From Phoronis australis (Eukaryota > Phoronida > Phoronidae): a stretch of 62,000 bases of DNA. A program made the translations under genes and the position numbers. Under the pieces are notes generated by a model that saw only the letters and a list, made by a program, of their open reading frames with translations, was not told the DNA's origin and ran no database searches. Where the stretch lies: positions 624,970 through 686,969 of the forward strand of contig NMRA01000014.1 in NCBI GenBank assembly GCA_002633005.1, in the 5' to 3' direction. This document shows positions 57,111 through 62,000 of the stretch, in pieces; position 1 is the first letter of the stretch; every line of letters begins with the position of its first letter.

Positions 57111-58400
57111 CTAAAAACAAAAGTTACCATTACATCGTTTTAATACTATTATGCTAATGAGTTTTGCCTTCAAATTCTTCAATGCTATTAGTGTTAATGT
57201 CCCTGGCCTATTCTCGCGCCATTAGGCCATGGGTGTCGGCGAGAAAAAGCGCCAATGTACGAACCACATGGTAAAAAGTCCGCCAAAAGTAGTGTACTAT
57301 TTCCGATTTAGGCCAGCAAATAAATTTACTGGCTTGCCGGGTCAGTTACTCTGAAAATTTATTGGCCGGCTGCCAAGTTGTTGGCCTTGCTTTTAGCATC
57401 TTTACTCCGGTTTTCTTATTTTTCCAGCACACTAAATGCGCATAGGCTTGAAAACTTTATTTGTCATTGTATCAACTCTAGGTGAGAAGTTGTAGGTAAC
57501 TGAGATATATACAAAACACGACGTAAGCTATGCTTACGGAATAAAAGTCCTGGCATGCATTGCCAATATATGTTTGCAGGACACAATTTATCAGTACATA
57601 GAACACTAGCCCTGGAATGCCGTCTCCGATGTCGCAGCCTCTGAGTTTGCGCCGCGCGTCCGTGAGAATTGTTTGCGTTCGTTTGTTCCGCGTACTGCAC
57701 GAGAGATTTTTCATTAGAAAGCCTTTATTGTTTGTTGATAATTACACAACAAGCAAACAATAATTGAATTTATGAGTAGTTATCATTTCTCATACCTGAT
57801 TGGTTTAGTAACAATTATATTCTAATTACCAAACGTGGTTGCATAATCCGAAAAGCAACGCGTAATACTATCATCAAAAGAAATGTAGCAGAGATGTTAC
57901 AGTGCATGTATATAATTGGCTAGTTAAGCCACTGGGTAAATAATATCAATGATTCAAAAGATTTCTACCATACAATGTAAAAAGACAAAAACTAAACAAT
58001 ACATGTATGTATTCTCACACTTGCTCTGGATAATTTAATGAGTCATTCATCCAAAATCATACATCTAAATATATTATAATTAATTGGACTTTTGATGCGT
58101 TTGATAAAATAAAAGTGAAATTTCAGAACGCAACGGTATTTATGAAAAATTCTATTAATCACTTAAAGCATCTATCCGAAATTTGAGGAGAAAGGTTTCA
58201 CGATACAAAAAATGGGCAAACATCTATCACGCAGCTTTGAAGTGGACTGTGGATAGCTCATCACGTTGCTGACAGTGTTGGACTTTCCATTTAAGGTTAG
58301 AAATACACCTGCGAAATTAGTCATATCGATACATACACTACGTGTACATGTATTGCAGACTGAAATGATTTAATGAAGGATTGTCAACGGTAAAATTATA
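57111..58400. other. Region without recognised gene
   Basis: Intron-like AT-rich sequence upstream of the Ig exon. No feature supported. Confidence 0.55.
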
Positions 58401-58480
58401 CACACGCAGACGCACACGCACGCACACACACACACACACTGTCACACACGCACACGCACAAACACACACAAACACACAGC
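58401..58480 (+). repeat. CA microsatellite
   Basis: Imperfect (CA)n with CG and AA interruptions. Confidence 0.85.
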
Positions 58481-58734
58481 GACAACTTCACTTAACTAAA
58501 CAATTATGAGCAATTTTAGAACGTCACGTAGACACACCTATTTGTAGCGCCTAAACTTTTCACTTAGGCACGCGTAACGTCATTCCATAAAATACTGTAG
58601 CATGAGTGGAACTCCCAAGAACGTCCTATTGAAAAACTCCAGGCATGTAGTGTAATGACTGGAGCTGAAAATATTTCTGAGGCCGAACTACTTTCGCAAT
58701 CCACCGAGGACTACAGGTTGGGGGCTATAAAAAA

Positions 58735-59700
58735 TGACTAGTGCAAATGCGACCGACCACATGTCCAACGAAGTCGACGGAACGAGATCTAACCGAACAC
58801 TTGCTGGGTCAAATCGTTATTTTAGCTTCTCGCACACGTTTGAAGGTGTATCGCAAGTTGGCAAGGTGTTCAGTCCAGGTCTTATTATGGCACAGAATGC
58901 TTTCCACACAATGTTCTGTATTATGTGCTCCTGCCAACATATTCCTCATCATGCAGTTGAAGGTCGCTGCCGAATTTACCAGACCAAATGACATCTTTAC
59001 GAACTTGTAGCAACCACCTGGTACTACAAACGATGTCTTGGGTAGTGATTCTTCGGCGACAATGAATTGCCAGTATCCTTTACTTAAATCAATCTTCGTA
59101 AATGACTGGTCTTTACAGATCTCAGCCATGATGTCATCGGGAGTGCCCATCGGGTACGAGTCAAACTTAATGATGGCGTTCAAACGACGTAAATCGATGC
59201 AGAATCCGTTTGAACCGTCCTTCTTCTTCACTAAGACCACCGCAGAATTATAGGGAGCATCGGGTGGTTCTATGACTCCGCACCTTAACATGCTGTCAAC
59301 TAAATATGTCAGAGTACTCTTCTAGCAGACTAATCACCTCCCTTCGTTGGCTAGTAGTGAGCACGTCTGATATCTTGACATATTTGTAGGTTTCCTTTTT
59401 GGTTTGTCCATCTCGACAACACCAACTTCATTTTCCCTTTCATGGCTGCGATGTCAGAATTCTGATCTGTAACATCTTTACTTGCAGCCCCACTTTGATC
59501 ACGAGATACGTGCCATGGTATGTCTACATGTAGATCTTTCCACGAACCCTTACTCGGTAGTCTACATTGTATTTTGTTGAGTACCTCTGTCGCTTCATAG
59601 AGACCCCTTCACTGCAGTAGCAGCTTGTTACTGTCGGTTGGTAACAATATTAAGGCTTGGTCTCCTACTTTAAAGCGACGATCTCGTGTCTTTTTATCAA
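58735..59700 (-). pseudogene. Gmr1-like Gypsy fragment: integrase C-terminus then reverse transcriptase
   Basis: Read on the minus strand, the fragment starts with an integrase C-terminal (GPY/chromodomain-type) block: RFKVGDQALILLPTDSNKLL, a TGA where tryptophan is expected, then SRDQSGAAS. It continues, separated by a short linker, into the RT: MLRCGVIEPP, VVLVKKKDGSNGFCIDLRRL, FTKIDLSKGYWQF (first catalytic aspartate), VKMSFGLVNSAATF. The active-site box is CVES rather than Y-x-D-D, then SVDFVGHVVG. Integrase before RT is the Copia-like order known in Ty3/gypsy elements of the Gmr1 group. Stops and the lost aspartates mean it is dead. No LTR found. Confidence 0.8.
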
Positions 59701-59711
59701 GATGGTGCTTA

Positions 59712-59800
59712 CAGCACACATCAGGAATTTTTGTCCGACCAGTCGGCTAGGAGTCGACGATCGGCCGACGATCGGCCGACGACCCTTGCCCTTGCCAAGA
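59712..59800 (+). mobile_element. Terminal fragment of the TA-flanked element
   Basis: After TA, CAGCACACATCAGGAATTTT and a short run of CCGACCAGTCGG and GATCGGCCGAC words match the left end of the elements at 49936 and 60518, then similarity stops. It lies directly beside the Gmr1-like fragment, as if it had inserted in it. Confidence 0.7.
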
Positions 59801-60515
59801 TCCTGTCGAGGATCTTCCACGAGATGGTTCTGTCGTACAATTTCCCCTGTTCACTGTAGCAAGTATCTATGCTTCAACTACTTTAGCTCATCTGAATTTC
59901 TTTTTGATTTAAACCCATATTCTAATATTCTAGTTATTTAGGGATTGGTTAATAAAAACCACATGATCATATCGAATCACATCGTTGGCTGTTACAGTTT
60001 GCTCTAGAATCTCAAGAGTACTTTGATCCCAGAACCCAAAGTTGTAAACACCGTTTGAAATTAGATTTTGACGTTAAAGTACGTGTCAACAAGCTTGACC
60101 TCATGATTTAAAAGTACGCAAAAAGTTTGGGTAATTTAAAATGCATCTATTCTAACTAATTACTCAATCAATATTTATTCTGACACAAACTAAAATATCT
60201 TGTGAAAGATGCGGAGATCTAAAATATCCCTCTCGAAATGTTTCAAAACACTTCCCCCGAGGCCCCCTATTCCTGCTCTGAAGTAGGTGATGATGTGGAT
60301 TATGTCACGCCACGACCCACAAAGCCGACTCCCCTTTGGGTGTCTGATCATCACAGCTGTCCCACTTGATGCCACGGCCTTAGCTCTTGATGTCCCTGCA
60401 GTTAGTGATGTCCCTCACGACGCTTCATGACGCCGCGTAGCGTTCCACCTCGTCCACCTGACCTTTTTAACTTGACGTTCGATAATTTAATTAGGAGCTT
60501 TACGCTTTTCGTATA
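59801..60515. other. Region without recognised gene
   Basis: A GC-richer patch at 60190-60470 has no recognised product. Confidence 0.5.
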
Positions 60516-60517
60516 TA

Positions 60518-62000
60518 CAGCACACATCACGAATTTTTGTCCGACCGGTCGGAAATTGGTCGACGACCGGCCGTTGACCGGTCGTCTAGTCGACCAGCAG
60601 CCGATCAACAACGGTCGGCTAGGAGCCGTCTGCTGAGTCGCCTCTGTGGTCGGCACTTGGGTCAGCTAAGTGGTTGCCTAGCGTAGAAGACCAATTCGGA
60701 TTAAGCGTGTCCTTGATTGGCAATGACCATTTTATGACTTAGCGGGTGAACTTTGGACAAACAAACATTTAACTGTTCGCTATTCGTTTACCAGTGGAAA
60801 CTCCAGTCTTGACATCGGTTTATCAACTTTTGTTGAAATATTGAAAGGCGGTAAAATCCAATCAACCTACAAATACGAAGTATTTACACCAGCCTAAAAC
60901 CTTATGTTGAATTTATGACGGCGTGGTAAAATCAAACGTTAGGTGATATCGCGGAAGCATATTAAGATATGAGAATTTTTATACAGTACATTATGCATAA
61001 AAACAAGCACGAAATAAAATTAACAGTAAAATTGAATAAAAATCAGAATACCACACGGGATATTTTACTACCTCAAGTGTTTTCATGCCGCAGAATGCTC
61101 AACAAGCAGCACGCATTTTCGCTCATCCGTTATTGCTCTTGATCATCACTTCATCACGCTATACATTGTGCTTTACCACAGATAGTGATTGTTTATTTCT
61201 GTATAAATTTCTGAATGTGGTGGTACAGCAATAGAACGCAAGTTTATTTTAGGAACAACATAAACAATGGTTTGAGCATAGTGCTGATATTAAAGCATGG
61301 GCGCAGGAAAACGGAAGACTGTGATCAGTTTATAGTGTCATCCATCATCCATCATCATTCTGAAATTGCTGTCACTTTCGCAGTAAAAAAAATCTTTTCG
61401 AAGCTAGAGCCTTCCTATCTAGCCAGCTAGCTGTATGAAGCCTATTTTCAAAATACAGCAAGGTGCCACTGCGTATTGAGCTCAAACAAACCTCGAAACT
61501 TCACACAGCCCGGATAGTTACGCTTGTCACCTCGTCGAAAAGCTTGTATCAACATGAGCTCAAGACCGGCGGGTGTGCATACAAACTCTGGAAATCAATT
61601 GGCATTCAAGTTGCCCGTTACGGCCGTTTAAGCGAAAAACATCCGACGTCATCTTCTTGCGTAATTCTCTGCTTTTTGTAACGAAAAAACGTTTGTCGTC
61701 GTTTTGAAAAGAGTTCATTCGTGACACGCGCCACTTTCAAAATGTTTTCGACATCTCCCATTAGATGGTGACAACATCTCAACAAAATGTGTTCTAAAAT
61801 TCGGTTCACTGATATCAAAATTCCAAAAACATATAATGAAGTGAAACCAATTCTGATCATTTGTCGTGACGTTTACGCAACCTCGAGGGAGAACGTTTGA
61901 TTGAAGAATCTGGGAAAAAGAAACTGGCTAATAGGTGACGCAATATTTCATTGCGTCGAAAGTCGACGCAAAAGATCACACCATAATTTTAGCAGCAGAA
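60518..62000. mobile_element. TA-flanked element, copy 2, cut by window end
   Basis: Begins CAGCACACATCACGAATTTT after TA (60516-60517) and follows copy 1 closely to the gap position of copy 1, except that it lacks the solo LTR. A 10-base-scale scatter of differences is present throughout. It provides the sequence missing in copy 1: a pair of overlapping hairpins at 61937-61971. Confidence 0.85.
61937..61971. repeat. Overlapping hairpins
   Basis: GACGCAAT pairs with ATTGCGTC (61937-61957), and TTGCGTCGA pairs with TCGACGCAA (61951-61971). The middle arm can pair with either side, so two structures compete. Confidence 0.8.

Noticed and set aside
58560-58735. Plus-strand open stretch (HEWNSQERPIEKL and following)
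   Set aside because: Protein-like but short, unrecognised and without a start or splice sites.

Overview
The window is 62 kb of AT-rich, intron-rich, transposon-dense animal DNA. Spliced exons with GT..AG borders, fibronectin III and Ig-type modules, frequent TACATGTA-like words and the mix of mobile elements (Copia, two kinds of Gypsy, a LINE, TTAA- and TA-flanked DNA elements, hAT-like and THAP remnants) point to a marine invertebrate. One Gypsy fragment at 58.7-59.7 kb has integrase sequence upstream of reverse transcriptase, the Gmr1-like order first described in deuterostomes. An amphioxus, hemichordate or echinoderm is therefore plausible, but the species cannot be fixed from sequence alone. 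There is a 248-base assembly gap at 52316-52563 and single Ns at 24605, 31394 and 48667.

Host genes. Three plus-strand exons (109-390, 5147-5425, 9844-10101) each encode one FN3 module, each with phase-1 borders and an extra pair of cysteines. They belong to one large extracellular or receptor gene whose introns are full of repeats. A single minus-strand Ig-like half-domain exon lies at 56931-57110. Between them no intact host gene was recognised. A decayed multi-exon gene of an uncharacterised C2H2-containing family lies at 25.6-30.0 kb, and a broken THAP exon at 45.3 kb.

Mobile elements, left to right: a 1.64-kb palindromic foldback element (2734-4374); a TTAA-flanked THAP element carrying a P2X7-C-terminus-like ORF (5759-7452); a decayed minus-strand Gypsy element with both LTRs (11208-16379); minus-strand remnants of a DHEEAD-motif family joined to a hAT-like C-terminus (17.9-19.1 kb); a hAT/DUF4371-like fragment (21.8-22.1 kb); a complete but dead Copia element with TSD TCAAG (33864-38313); a LINE ORF2 remnant (47.97-49.74 kb); a TA-flanked element with CCGACCGGTCGG-rich ends (49936-53365) holding a nested solo LTR (50512-51444); a second, palindromic copy of the THAP element (55166-56509); the Gmr1-like fragment; and a second copy of the TA-flanked element running off the right edge (from 60518).

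Repeats of special interest are three dispersed blocks (810-1575, 30105-31240, 39125-40030). Each starts with a hairpin and contains a run of CTCF-core-like words, roughly one every 125-160 bases. A further 0.65-0.7-kb repeat is present in inverted orientation at 32.6-33.3 and 54.0-54.7 kb.

The strongest candidates for something undescribed are the two-gene TTAA element with its palindromic derivative, the CTCF-like arrays, and the TA-flanked element with palindrome-packed ends.
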